44,966 nt of DNA from Bacteroides sp. GTDB taxonomy: Bacteria > Bacteroidota > Bacteroidia > Bacteroidales > Bacteroidaceae. Below the pieces are notes generated by a model. It was not told where the DNA came from. It worked only from the letters and a program-made list of their open reading frames with translations, and searched no databases. The position numbers and the translations under genes are program-made. The DNA lies in contig JAGOOC010000022.1 in NCBI GenBank assembly GCA_017992695.1, positions 1-44,966 on the forward strand. Direction: 5' to 3'. How positions within the stretch are numbered: position 1 is the stretch's first letter; every line of letters begins with the position of its first letter. This document shows, in pieces, positions 8,081 to 16,815 of this stretch.

Positions 8081-10024
8081 ATGACTAAGATAGATTCAAA
8101 AATTCCAGAAGGCCAATTAGCCGAAAAGTGGAGTAACTATAAAGCTCATCAGAAACTTGTAAACCCTGCCAACAAGCGTCGTCTCGACGTTATTGTAGTA
8201 GGTACCGGATTGGCTGGTGCATCTGCCGCTGCTTCTCTTGGCGAGATGGGTTTCAGAGTATTCAACTTCTGTATTCAAGACTCTCCGCGTCGTGCGCACT
8301 CTATTGCAGCACAAGGAGGTATCAATGCAGCCAAGAATTACCAAAACGATGGTGACTCGGTTTATCGTCTTTTCTACGATACCATCAAAGGTGGCGATTA
8401 CCGTGCACGCGAATCAAACGTTTACCGTATGGCCGAGGTATCAAACGCTATCATTGACCAATGTGTAGCTCAAGGTGTTCCTTTTGCGCGCGATTACGGT
8501 GGCACACTTGACAACCGCTCGTTTGGTGGTGCACAGGTATCACGTACGTTCTATGCCCGCGGACAAACCGGACAGCAGCTTTTGCTGGGCGCTTACTCTG
8601 CATTGAGCCGCCAGGTACAACAAGGCAACGTAAAACTCTTCACGCGTTACGAAATGGTTGACCTCGTTGTTATCGAAGGACGTGCACGTGGAATCCTTGC
8701 TCGCAACTTGATTACCGGTGGCATCGAACGCTTTGCTGCTCACGCTGTAGTAATCGGTACAGGTGGTTATGGTAATGCCTTTTTCCTGTCGACCAACGCT
8801 ATGGGTTCTAACGGATCGGCACTTATTCAGTGTTACCGCAAAGGAGCTTACTTCGCTAACCCTTGCTTCGCACAAATTCACCCCACTTGTGTACCTGTAC
8901 ACGGTGACAAGCAATCGAAACTGACACTGATGTCTGAGTCGTTGCGTAACGATGGTCGCATCTGGGTTCCAAAACGCATTGAAGATGCTAAAGCACTTCA
9001 GGCAGGCACATTGAAACCTACTGCTATCCCTGATGAGCAACGCGATTTCTACTTGGAGCGTCGCTACCCTGCATTTGGTAATCTTGTACCTCGCGACGTA
9101 GCTTCACGTGCTGCTAAGGAGCGTTGTGATGCCGGATTTGGTGTAAACAACACCGGATTGGCTGTATTCCTCGACTTCAAATATGCCATCGAACGCTTGG
9201 GCGAAAACGTGGTTCGTTCGCGCTATGGTAACCTCTTCGATATGTACGAAGAGATCACTGACGAGAATCCGTACAAGACTCCGATGATGATTTTCCCTGC
9301 TATTCACTACACGATGGGTGGTATCTGGGTGGATTATGAATTGATGACCTCTATCCCCGGTCTGTTCGCTATTGGCGAGGCAAACTTCTCTGATCACGGT
9401 GCTAACCGCTTGGGTGCTTCGGCATTGATGCAAGGTTTGGCCGATGGATACTTCGTATTGCCATACACCATTCAGAACTACTTGGCCGATCAAATTCAGG
9501 TTCCTCGTTTCTCTACCGATCTTCCCGAATTCGTGCAAGCAGAGAAAGAGATCACAGCTAAGATCAACAAGATTAAAGCGGTGAACGGTACACATTCAGT
9601 TGATTCTATCCACAAGAAGCTGGGTCACATCATGTGGGATTTCGTAGGGATGGCTCGTACCAAAGCATCACTCGAAAAAGCACTGGCTGGACTTGAAGAG
9701 GTGAAGAAGGATTTTTGGACAAATGTTCGCATCCCCGGCGATGTAAACGACTTAAACATCGAGCTGGAAAAAGCACTTCGCTTGATCGACTTCATCGAAA
9801 TTGGTATGCTGATGGCTCGCGACGCATTGAACCGCGAAGAATCATGTGGCGGACACTTCCGTGAAGAGTATCAAACACCGGAAGGCGAAGCCATGCGCGA
9901 TGATAAACACTTCTCATACGTGGCCTGCTGGAAATATACCGGCGAACATACAGCCCCGGAAATGATCAAGGAAGAATTGAACTACGAATTTACTAAAGTT
10001 CAGACACGTAACTATAAAGCTTAA
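8081..10024 (+). CDS. frdA: Fumarate reductase flavoprotein subunit
   Basis: This catalytic subunit binds FAD covalently and reduces fumarate to succinate, or the reverse. At 647 aa it has the usual length for the B-type enzymes. Visible motifs are the N-terminal dinucleotide fold [30 protein letters not shown] around the FAD-linking histidine, the substrate-site segment [10 protein letters not shown], the conserved [14 protein letters not shown], and [20 protein letters not shown] near the C-terminal end of the FAD domain. The helical and C-terminal domains follow. It lies 38 bp after the cytochrome gene and 6 bp before frdB, so all three are surely co-transcribed. Confidence 0.98.
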   Translation: MTKIDSKIPEGQLAEKWSNYKAHQKLVNPANKRRLDVIVVGTGLAGASAAASLGEMGFRVFNFCIQDSPRRAHSIAAQGGINAAKNYQNDGDSVYRLFYDTIKGGDYRARESNVYRMAEVSNAIIDQCVAQGVPFARDYGGTLDNRSFGGAQVSRTFYARGQTGQQLLLGAYSALSRQVQQGNVKLFTRYEMVDLVVIEGRARGILARNLITGGIERFAAHAVVIGTGGYGNAFFLSTNAMGSNGSALIQCYRKGAYFANPCFAQIHPTCVPVHGDKQSKLTLMSESLRNDGRIWVPKRIEDAKALQAGTLKPTAIPDEQRDFYLERRYPAFGNLVPRDVASRAAKERCDAGFGVNNTGLAVFLDFKYAIERLGENVVRSRYGNLFDMYEEITDENPYKTPMMIFPAIHYTMGGIWVDYELMTSIPGLFAIGEANFSDHGANRLGASALMQGLADGYFVLPYTIQNYLADQIQVPRFSTDLPEFVQAEKEITAKINKIKAVNGTHSVDSIHKKLGHIMWDFVGMARTKASLEKALAGLEEVKKDFWTNVRIPGDVNDLNIELEKALRLIDFIEIGMLMARDALNREESCGGHFREEYQTPEGEAMRDDKHFSYVACWKYTGEHTAPEMIKEELNYEFTKVQTRNYKA

Positions 10025-10030
10025 ACTCAG

Positions 10031-10786
10031 ATGGAGAAAAATATATCATTTACGCTCAAGGTATGGCGTCAGAAAGGCCCGAAAGCAAAAGGCTATTTTG
10101 AAACACACCAAATGAAAGACGTTTCAACTGATACCTCATTCCTCGAAATGTTGGATATCTTGAACGAACAGATTATCAACGACGGTGGCGAACCGATTGT
10201 GTTTGACCACGACTGCCGCGAAGGTATCTGCGGCATGTGCTCACTCTACATCGACGGACATCCTCACGGTCCGGCAACAGGTGTAACTACTTGCCAGATG
10301 TATGTACGTCGTTTTAAAGACGGTGATACGGTAACAGTAGAGCCTTGGCGCTCGGCTGGTTTCCCGGTCATTCGCGACTTGATGGTAGACCGTACGGCCT
10401 TCGATAAAATTATGCAATCGGGTGGTTACGTCAGCGTAAACACCGGCGCTCCGCAAGATGCTAACGCTATCCTGATTCCCCAGCCCGTGGCAGAGGAGGC
10501 AATGGATGCTGCTGCTTGTGTAGGTTGTGGTGCTTGCGTAGCCGCTTGTAAAAATGGCTCTGCCATGCTTTTCGTTTCAGCTAAGGTAAGCCAGCTCAAT
10601 CTCCTTCCACAAGGAAAGATTGAAGCCAGCCGCCGTGCTAAAGCCATGCTTTCTAAAATGGACGAGCTGGGATTCGGTAACTGCACCAATACTCGCGCAT
10701 GCGAGGCAGAGTGTCCGAAGAACATTTCAATCAGCAACATTGCTCGTCTGAACCGCGATTTCATTATCGCCAAACTGAAAGACTAA
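10031..10786 (+). CDS. frdB: Fumarate reductase iron-sulfur subunit
   Basis: This 251-aa protein carries the electron wire between the haem anchor and the flavin. A plant-type ferredoxin fold holds the [2Fe-2S] cluster ([16 protein letters not shown]). The C-terminal part holds the other clusters, with [14 protein letters not shown] and [15 protein letters not shown]. It is the last gene of the operon, and a strong terminator follows 30 bp after its stop. Confidence 0.98.
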   Translation: MEKNISFTLKVWRQKGPKAKGYFETHQMKDVSTDTSFLEMLDILNEQIINDGGEPIVFDHDCREGICGMCSLYIDGHPHGPATGVTTCQMYVRRFKDGDTVTVEPWRSAGFPVIRDLMVDRTAFDKIMQSGGYVSVNTGAPQDANAILIPQPVAEEAMDAAACVGCGACVAACKNGSAMLFVSAKVSQLNLLPQGKIEASRRAKAMLSKMDELGFGNCTNTRACEAECPKNISISNIARLNRDFIIAKLKD

Positions 10787-10816
10787 GTGCTTGATTTTTT
10801 TTGATTAATAGCAGAG

Positions 10817-10851
10817 AAATCCCTCATCGAATATCGATGGGGGATTTTTTT
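10817..10851 (+). terminator. Intrinsic terminator of the fumarate reductase operon
   Basis: A 14-bp stem (left arm 10817-10830, right arm 10834-10847, one G-T wobble, 3-nt loop ATA) is followed by a T-run to 10851. The T-run touches the stop codon of dprA on the other strand (10850-10852), so the two operons are packed tail to tail. Confidence 0.9.
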
Positions 10852-11968
10852 ATAACATGCGATACATTCCGCCTGCCAATGCGCGTACCACCCCTTTCAT
10901 CTCTAACTCAAACAAGAGGGCATTGATGCGATGTACGGCCATGTTGGTTCCAACAACCAAAGCGTTGATTTGCTGGTCGCCCTGCTCACTAAGGATGGCA
11001 ATGACTTGCTGTTCTTCTTCCGAAAGATTAGGAAAGAGATTACGTTGTAAAGGCTCTGAAGAGGAGGGCTTCGACGCAGAGGCCCAACCCATCGTTTGCA
11101 CAAAGTCTTCGGCAGAAAGGAGTAAAGAGGCTTTATTATCGCGAATGAGTTGATTACAACCGGCAGAATATGCGTCGCCAGTTCGCCCGGGAAAGGCAAA
11201 GCAATCGCGGTGATAACTCTCGGCAATGTCGGCTGTAATAAGCGAACCGCCTTTGGCAGCCGACTCAACCACAATAGTAGCATCAGCCATGCCGGCTACA
11301 ATCCGATTGCGACTGATGAAATTATGTTTATCGGGGTTTGTCCCTGTCAGAAACTCAGTAAGCAAGCCACCTTGCTGGAGCATGTCGACAGCGGTTTTAC
11401 GATGTACAGCGGGGTAAATGCGGTCGAGCCCATGTGCCAGTACGCCAACAGTGGGGAGCTGATTGGCCAATGCCTCGCGATGAGCGTTTATATCAATGCC
11501 ATAGGCCAAACCGCTAACCACCAATACATCGGGGCAGAGTGCTTTTAAATCGCGCAAGAAAGTGACGCAAATCTGCTTACCGTAGTCTGTAGCATGACGA
11601 GTGCCTACCATATTCAGTACCCGAAGCGAATTTAAATCGGCAACACCTTTATAGAAAAGAGCAATCGGGGCATCATCGCATTCGCGCAATCGCGAGGGGT
11701 ATGCCTCGTCGGACAGTGTTAGGCAACGAATGCGGTTCTTCTCCATAAAAGCAAACTCCTGTTCGGCACGGGCAACGGCTTGTGGGCAATGAAGCACATC
11801 TACTACCCGTTGGTTAACTCCCGTTAAACGCTCGGGGAGCTCTTTGCGCAAACGAAACACATCGGTTGCACTACCGATGCCGTCGACCAGCTTCTTTGCC
11901 CAAATGTGACCGATACCGGGCACTTGCGTAAGGGCAATGCTATAGATACACTCTTCAGCAGCGTTCAT
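10850..11968 (-). CDS. dprA: DNA-processing protein DprA
   Basis: DprA (Smf) binds incoming single-stranded DNA and loads RecA during natural transformation; it is widespread also in bacteria not known to be competent. The 372-aa protein has an N-terminal helix-hairpin-helix region (ALTQVPGIGHIWAKKLVDGIGS). The Rossmann-like core carries VVSGLAYGIDINAH, GVLAHGLDRIYP, ISRNRIVAGMADATIVVES and GGSLITADIAES. A C-terminal winged-helix segment (about 310-370) follows. Its ATG overlaps the thioesterase stop by 4 nt (ATGA), so the two are translationally coupled. It is the last gene of the U32-thioesterase-dprA operon. Confidence 0.96.
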   Translation of the reverse strand: MNAAEECIYSIALTQVPGIGHIWAKKLVDGIGSATDVFRLRKELPERLTGVNQRVVDVLHCPQAVARAEQEFAFMEKNRIRCLTLSDEAYPSRLRECDDAPIALFYKGVADLNSLRVLNMVGTRHATDYGKQICVTFLRDLKALCPDVLVVSGLAYGIDINAHREALANQLPTVGVLAHGLDRIYPAVHRKTAVDMLQQGGLLTEFLTGTNPDKHNFISRNRIVAGMADATIVVESAAKGGSLITADIAESYHRDCFAFPGRTGDAYSAGCNQLIRDNKASLLLSAEDFVQTMGWASASKPSSSEPLQRNLFPNLSEEEQQVIAILSEQGDQQINALVVGTNMAVHRINALLFELEMKGVVRALAGGMYRML

Positions 11969-12372
11969 TGCAGGTAAGGGGCAAATAATTGGTCGAACAG
12001 TTCACTGTTTTTTAAGCGTCCATTCACAAGACAAACTGTTTCGACCGTTGCTTTGAGTACCGCTTTGTTATCCGATTTACGGAAAATGTCTTGATAAAAG
12101 ACGTATTTAATACCTTCTTTCTTCAGACAAAACTTCGACACAAACTCATCGCCACTCTTCAAGGGAGTTTTGAAAGCCATACTGATACGGGCTACAACAG
12201 GATCTACCCCTTGCTCGTGAAGTTTGGCCACACTCACTCCCATCGAAGCAAGAAACTCATGACGAGTGTGCTCAAGATAGTGTTGATAGTTCGCATTATT
12301 GACGATACCCTGCAGATCGCATTCATAGTCGCGCACCTTTAGTGTGAGTTCATAGATATAGTTCATACGCAT
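11965..12372 (-). CDS. Acyl-CoA thioesterase, 4HBT hotdog fold (YbgC/FadM-like)
   Basis: The product (135 aa) matches the 4-hydroxybenzoyl-CoA thioesterase family in length and sequence. The N-terminal motif VRDYECDLQGIVNNANYQHY contains the conserved Asp of the family and is followed by LEHTRHEF. Such enzymes hydrolyse short or medium acyl-CoA or acyl-ACP esters in the cytoplasm; the substrate cannot be predicted here. The start is either at 12372 (MRMNYIYE) or two codons on, at 12366 (MNYIYE). It sits 9 nt after the U32 gene and overlaps dprA by 4 nt. Confidence 0.9.
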   Translation of the reverse strand: MRMNYIYELTLKVRDYECDLQGIVNNANYQHYLEHTRHEFLASMGVSVAKLHEQGVDPVVARISMAFKTPLKSGDEFVSKFCLKKEGIKYVFYQDIFRKSDNKAVLKATVETVCLVNGRLKNSELFDQLFAPYLQ

Positions 12373-12381
12373 TCAATCGTT

Positions 12382-13644
12382 TTATTTCTTTTTTAAGGTC
12401 TGCGCTGGCACCAGCTTATAGAGTTTATCGTTCGGACGAATTTTATCGGATAGTTTCATCGAGAAGCGTTGTCCTTTTTTTACAACATCAACCGGCTGCA
12501 GATCTACCCGCGCTTCATCCAGTGTGGCAAATACAGCACCTGTAGTAGGCCCGGTAATCAATACTTTATCGCCTACATTTAGCTCAGCCGCCTCTACGAG
12601 AAACTCGACTACCCCAATGTTTCCAAAGTAGCGGATGCCCTTGCCTACATATACCTTGCGCTCGGTAGCTTCTGATCCGTAGTTGCTGCTCCACTCGCCC
12701 AGCCGCTGACCCAGGTAATATCCATCCCAGAATCCACGGTTAAACACCCGCATCAACCGCTCATCCCACACGGCAATCTTCTCTTCGGTAAACGTTTGGT
12801 TGAGGCAGGCATGAATGGCTTCTTTATAACACTCAATAACCGTTCGCACATATTCCGGTCCACGTGCACGCCCTTCGATCTTAAACACCCGCACCCCGGC
12901 ATCGATCATTTTATTCATAAAATGGATGGTTTTCAGGTCTTTGGGCGACATGATGTATTGGTTGTCTACTTCCAGTTCTACACCCGTCTCTTTGTCTTGA
13001 ACCGCATAAGAGCGACGACAGATCTGCATGCAAGCACCCCGATTGGCTGAGCTATTCATCTCGTGCAACGAGAGGTAACACTTGCCCGAAACAGCCATGC
13101 AGAGCGCACCGTGACAGAACATCTCAATCCGTATTTGCTCTCCGCCAGGGCCACAAATGTTCTCCTCAACAATGCATCGGTATATCTCGGCCACCTGATC
13201 CAAGTTCAGTTCACGAGCAAGTACCACCACATCGGCAAAGCGCGCATAGAAGCGCAACGCTTCGACATTAGATATATTGAGTTGGGTAGAGAGATGCACC
13301 TCTTGACCAATTTGGTAGGCATAGTTCATCACAGCCACATCTGCTGCAATGACAGCCGAGATACCTGCAGCTTTGGCTGCATCGACAATGGTACGCATCA
13401 GCGCTAGGTCCTCATCATAGATAATGGTATTGACGGTGAGGTAGCTTTTCATGCCGTGCTCTTCACAGGTTTGAGCAATCTCGCGCAAGTCTTCTACCGT
13501 AAAGGTATTGGCCGATCGTGCGCGCATATTTAGGTTTTCAATACCAAAGTAAATGGAGTCTGCCCCCGCTTGGATAGCTGCCGCAAGCGATTCGCGAGAG
13601 CCCACCGGAGCCATTATTTCAAAGTCTTTAATAGAGTAATTCAT
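12382..13644 (-). CDS. Peptidase U32-family protein, probable RNA hydroxylation factor (TrhP/RlhA-like)
   Basis: This 420-aa cytoplasmic protein belongs to peptidase family U32. Characterised bacterial members of similar size (YegQ/TrhP) act in prephenate-dependent hydroxylation of tRNA uridine-34, and RlhA acts on 23S rRNA, so a protease role is doubtful. The N-terminal TIM-like barrel begins FEIMAPVGSRESLAAAIQAGADSIYFG. A cysteine cluster typical of the family lies mid-protein (EMFCHGALCMAVSGKCYLS and RGACMQICRRSY). VFKIEGRARGPEYV is the conserved second block. A beta-rich C-terminal domain follows (about 330-420). It heads the minus-strand operon. TrhP is the better guess by length, but I cannot separate it from RlhA with certainty. 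Confidence 0.88.
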   Translation of the reverse strand: MNYSIKDFEIMAPVGSRESLAAAIQAGADSIYFGIENLNMRARSANTFTVEDLREIAQTCEEHGMKSYLTVNTIIYDEDLALMRTIVDAAKAAGISAVIAADVAVMNYAYQIGQEVHLSTQLNISNVEALRFYARFADVVVLARELNLDQVAEIYRCIVEENICGPGGEQIRIEMFCHGALCMAVSGKCYLSLHEMNSSANRGACMQICRRSYAVQDKETGVELEVDNQYIMSPKDLKTIHFMNKMIDAGVRVFKIEGRARGPEYVRTVIECYKEAIHACLNQTFTEEKIAVWDERLMRVFNRGFWDGYYLGQRLGEWSSNYGSEATERKVYVGKGIRYFGNIGVVEFLVEAAELNVGDKVLITGPTTGAVFATLDEARVDLQPVDVVKKGQRFSMKLSDKIRPNDKLYKLVPAQTLKKK

Positions 13645-13667
13645 ATAGTAATGTACAGTTTATAATG

Positions 13668-13675
13668 CAAAGGTA
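13668..13675 (-). promoter_or_regulatory. Promoter of the U32-thioesterase-dprA operon, -7 element
   Basis: The minus strand reads TACCTTTG followed by CA, 24 bp before the U32 start codon. It is head to head with the dus promoter, with only 12 bp between the two -7 elements. Confidence 0.7.
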
Positions 13676-13687
13676 GGCTTTTTTCCG

Positions 13688-13695
13688 TATTTTTG
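13688..13695 (+). promoter_or_regulatory. Promoter of dus, -7 element
   Basis: TATTTTTG followed by CA matches the -7 consensus, 43 bp before the dus ATG. The two divergent promoters here must compete for polymerase because their core regions overlap. Confidence 0.65.
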
Positions 13696-13738
13696 CAGCG
13701 AAATAGCTATTTAGTAACGAGTAAAAGGATAATTATCA

Positions 13739-14722
13739 ATGAAAATAGGCCATATAGACTTGGGCGAACGCCCCGTATTTCTGGCTCCAATGGAGGACGT
13801 AACAGACCAGGCTTTCCGTTTGATGTGCAAAGAATTTGGAGCCGATATGGTGTACACCGAGTTCGTATCGAGTGATGCCCTGATCAGACTCGTCAATAAA
13901 ACAACCCAGAAATTAAGTATCAGCGACGAAGAGCGCCCGGTTGCAATTCAAATATACGGCAAAGAGACCGAAGCCATGGTAGGTGCAGCCCTAATTGCCG
14001 AAGAGGCCAGACCCGATATCCTAGATATCAACTTCGGATGCCCGGTGAAGAAGGTAGCCGGCAAAGGAGCCGGAGCAGGTATGCTTCAAAACATCCCTAA
14101 AATGCTCGAAATTACGCGTGCGGTGGTCGATGCAGTAAAGATACCTGTTACGGTAAAAACACGTTTGGGTTGGGATGCCGACAACCGCATTATTACTGAT
14201 CTGGCCGAACAGTTGCAGGATTGCGGTATTGCTGCCCTTGCCATTCACGGACGCACACGAGCACAAATGTATACAGGTGAAGCAGACTGGACGCTGATTG
14301 GTGAGGTGAAAAACAATCCTCGCATCCATATCCCCATCATTGGCAACGGCGATGTGACCAGCGCACAAGGTGCTAAAGAGTGCTTCGATCGGTACGGGGT
14401 AGATGCGATTATGATCGGACGAGGAAGCATTGGTCGTCCTTGGATATTCAGAGAGGTAAAACACTATTTGGAAACAGGCAAAGAACTGCCGAGCGAGTCC
14501 TTCGAATGGTACCTCAACGTGTTACGCGAAGAGACACTCAACAGCATTGCTCGCTTGGACGAGCGTCGAGGCATTATTCATATTCGTCGCCACCTGGCCG
14601 CTACACCCCTGTTTAAAGGCATTCCTAACTTTCGCGAAACACGTATTGCGATGCTGCGCACCGAGTCGGTCGAGGAGCTGTTCCGCATTTTCGACAGCAT
14701 AGAACCGCCGCTGCTTACTTAA
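13739..14722 (+). CDS. dusB: tRNA-dihydrouridine synthase (DusB-like)
   Basis: This FMN enzyme reduces specific uridines of tRNA to dihydrouridine with NADPH. The 327-aa protein has the typical motif order: FLAPMEDVTDQAFR (FMN site), INFGCPVKKVAGKGAGAG with the catalytic Cys, LAIHGRTRAQMY, IGNGDV, and IMIGRGSIGRPWIF for phosphate binding. Length and motifs fit the bacterial Dus family; DusB is the most likely branch. The last 8 nt overlap the 3' end of the PAP2 gene on the other strand. Confidence 0.95.
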   Translation: MKIGHIDLGERPVFLAPMEDVTDQAFRLMCKEFGADMVYTEFVSSDALIRLVNKTTQKLSISDEERPVAIQIYGKETEAMVGAALIAEEARPDILDINFGCPVKKVAGKGAGAGMLQNIPKMLEITRAVVDAVKIPVTVKTRLGWDADNRIITDLAEQLQDCGIAALAIHGRTRAQMYTGEADWTLIGEVKNNPRIHIPIIGNGDVTSAQGAKECFDRYGVDAIMIGRGSIGRPWIFREVKHYLETGKELPSESFEWYLNVLREETLNSIARLDERRGIIHIRRHLAATPLFKGIPNFRETRIAMLRTESVEELFRIFDSIEPPLLT

Positions 14723-15680
14723 ACATCGGCACTGCAAACCATTTTTTGAACATCTTGGTTACCAGGATGTACAATACAAAGGTAGCGAGGAATCCAGCAA
14801 TGGAATCGATCAGGTAATGCGCTTGAATGTAGACTGTTGCCCCGCAAAGTAGCACATAAAAAGGCATGAGAAGGAAGAAAAGTATCCGGCTTCCTCTCCA
14901 TGCAAGGATCATTAGCAAGGTCGAAATAGCGACGTGAGAGCTGGGAAAAGCGGCCGTAGGACGTTCGCCTACCTGCTGCGAACCTTCTACAAGATTATAA
15001 AAGAGACCATGGTCATAGCCAGGTCCCGGTAGTAACTCTTGATTATGGTTGAAATAATCGCCTATGGCCGGGAAATGACCTTGTGCCACACTCTCAAGCC
15101 CGATAGCGGGGAAGTAGTATTGGGGGCCAGCTACAGGCACAAAGATGTAAATGAGGTAGTAGATAAAAAACGTGGTTACGATAACGAAAGATACTTTCTC
15201 GAAAAGCTCATACCGAAAAATGAAGTAGAACATCGTCACAATCAAGATCATCGGATAATAGGCGAAATAGCCCATGTTAAAGGCTTCACTTACCCACATG
15301 TGGGGCATGGATTGACAAAACCAAATGGCAGGTTGTCCATTAAACATCCACTGTTCGGCTGCAGCAAACAGGTGATCTAAATTGGGGAAAAAGCGATTAA
15401 ACTCATACGTATCGGGGTACCAATACGAAAGAAGACTCATCTGAATGGCAATACGTACAAAGGCAGAGAACTTACACGGAGCCAGGCGATACAGGTACAT
15501 CAGCGAAAAGGTCATGCCGGCAATCATGGCTCGATCCAACAGCATACGCCCGGGATGATCCAGCTTCTGAAACATAAATAAAATCAATATCGAGGTCAAC
15601 AAGTTGTATATCAACGTAACCTTCTCTACGGCAAACAAGCCCTTGCGGCTCTCTACGCGCTTAAATAAATCTAAAGCCAT
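14715..15680 (-). CDS. Multi-pass membrane PAP2-family protein (PAP2_3 / inositolphosphotransferase-like)
   Basis: The 321-aa protein has about six or more hydrophobic helices. It ends with the PAP2 signature pair AAFPSSHVAIST (motif 2 with Ser-Ser-His) and QAHYLIDSIAGF (motif 3 with His and Asp). The first motif, KxxxxxxRP, is not obvious. This pattern matches the PAP2_3 / Aur1-like branch, whose members include lipid-phosphate phosphatases and inositol-phosphorylceramide synthase-type transferases. Its first 10 nt overlap the end of the upstream SDR gene, a sign of translational coupling and shared function. A membrane lipid role is likely; the substrate is inference. Confidence 0.85.
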   Translation of the reverse strand: MALDLFKRVESRKGLFAVEKVTLIYNLLTSILILFMFQKLDHPGRMLLDRAMIAGMTFSLMYLYRLAPCKFSAFVRIAIQMSLLSYWYPDTYEFNRFFPNLDHLFAAAEQWMFNGQPAIWFCQSMPHMWVSEAFNMGYFAYYPMILIVTMFYFIFRYELFEKVSFVIVTTFFIYYLIYIFVPVAGPQYYFPAIGLESVAQGHFPAIGDYFNHNQELLPGPGYDHGLFYNLVEGSQQVGERPTAAFPSSHVAISTLLMILAWRGSRILFFLLMPFYVLLCGATVYIQAHYLIDSIAGFLATFVLYILVTKMFKKWFAVPMFK

Positions 15681-16678
15681 CCTTCTTTTTTATACCAGGC
15701 AATGGTCTCTTTTACACCTCTCTCCAAATCGTATTGGGGGGTGAATCCCAACTCATCGATAACAGGAGCTGTGTCGCATTGCCAGTTTCTTTGTTTCATT
15801 ATCTTATATTTGTCCGAATTCAGTGTGCTACTCTTCCCAAAAAGACTCGCTGCGAATTCGGCCAGCAAAGATATAGCTTTTAAAACAATTAACGGGCATT
15901 TCAAATGGATAACAAACGGACTCCCTAACTCTTTTTGAATCAAATCGGAGAAAGTGCGGCTTTGATACACCTTTCCATCCGCCAAAAAATAGGCACGACC
16001 CGAGATCTCTTTCTCGATGCCTAAAAAGATGGCTTGTACAATATCTTTAACATAAATAAAAGTAATGTCCTGTCGGCGAAACCCAACAGAGAAGTCTAAA
16101 TGGCTTTGAATGGACTTTGCCATAAGAAAATAATCGGTTTCACGGGGTCCGTAAACGCCCGTCGGTCGATAAATAACATAGGGAAATCCCGGAATACGTT
16201 GAATGTAACGTTCGGCTTTCAGTTTACTTAATCCATAAGCGGTATTGGGTGCGGGCGTGTCACTGTCTCGTATAGGCGAATAGTCATGCTCGCGCACAGG
16301 ACCGTAAACACTGAGCGTACTCAGGTAGATAAACTGTTTCGGAACCATCTCGAGCTCTCCCAGCAAATCAACAAATGATTTTGTTTGAAGGTAGTTGACC
16401 CGGTCAAACTCCTGTTTGTCTTTGCATTTGGTTACTCCGGCACAGTGCACAATGTAATCAAATTTTCCACATGTTTTTTGATGCTCTGCGAGTTGGGCTC
16501 TCAACGCATGGGGGTGAGCAAAGTTCAGTTCAAGGAATTGCACCTTCTCATCGCTCAAATACTTCTTGCTACTAGATGCACGAACGCCTGCCCATACCGA
16601 AAAACGACGCCTTAAAGCCTCTTCTACAATAAAACTCCCAATAAATCCGCTTGCTCCTGTTATTAAAATGCTTGCCAT
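15671..16678 (-). CDS. NAD(P)-dependent epimerase/dehydratase-family (extended SDR) protein
   Basis: The 335-aa protein has the N-terminal Rossmann motif ITGASGFIGSFIVEEALRR, the catalytic Tyr and Lys in NTAYGLSKLKAERY, and VIYRPTGVYGPRE beyond it, as in extended short-chain dehydrogenases. The members it most resembles act on sugars, on sterol-like 3-hydroxy groups or on sphingoid-base ketones. Its stop overlaps the start of the membrane PAP2 gene by 10 nt, which points to a shared lipid pathway rather than nucleotide-sugar work. An upstream promoter is visible. Family assignment is strong; substrate is unknown. Confidence 0.88.
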   Translation of the reverse strand: MASILITGASGFIGSFIVEEALRRRFSVWAGVRASSSKKYLSDEKVQFLELNFAHPHALRAQLAEHQKTCGKFDYIVHCAGVTKCKDKQEFDRVNYLQTKSFVDLLGELEMVPKQFIYLSTLSVYGPVREHDYSPIRDSDTPAPNTAYGLSKLKAERYIQRIPGFPYVIYRPTGVYGPRETDYFLMAKSIQSHLDFSVGFRRQDITFIYVKDIVQAIFLGIEKEISGRAYFLADGKVYQSRTFSDLIQKELGSPFVIHLKCPLIVLKAISLLAEFAASLFGKSSTLNSDKYKIMKQRNWQCDTAPVIDELGFTPQYDLERGVKETIAWYKKEGWL

Positions 16679-16736
16679 AACTAATGATTCGATCTGTTGT
16701 TACACCTATATACCTACGAAATTTGTAATTGCCAGG

Positions 16737-16744
16737 CAAATGTA
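16737..16744 (-). promoter_or_regulatory. Promoter of the SDR-PAP2 pair, -7 element
   Basis: The minus strand reads TACATTTG, which fits TAnnTTTG, 59 bp before the SDR start codon. No clear -33 element was found. Confidence 0.5.
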
Positions 16745-16815
16745 CAGGAAAATCTTGAATTATTAATATTTAATTATTTACTTTGTACCTACAACTGTTT
16801 TTAAAACAATCAATT

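Noticed and set aside
16783-16815. Upstream in-frame extension of RNase R (MYLQLFLKQSI)
   Set aside because: The residues are atypical for the family, and the likely -7 motif at 16779-16785 overlaps the would-be start codon.
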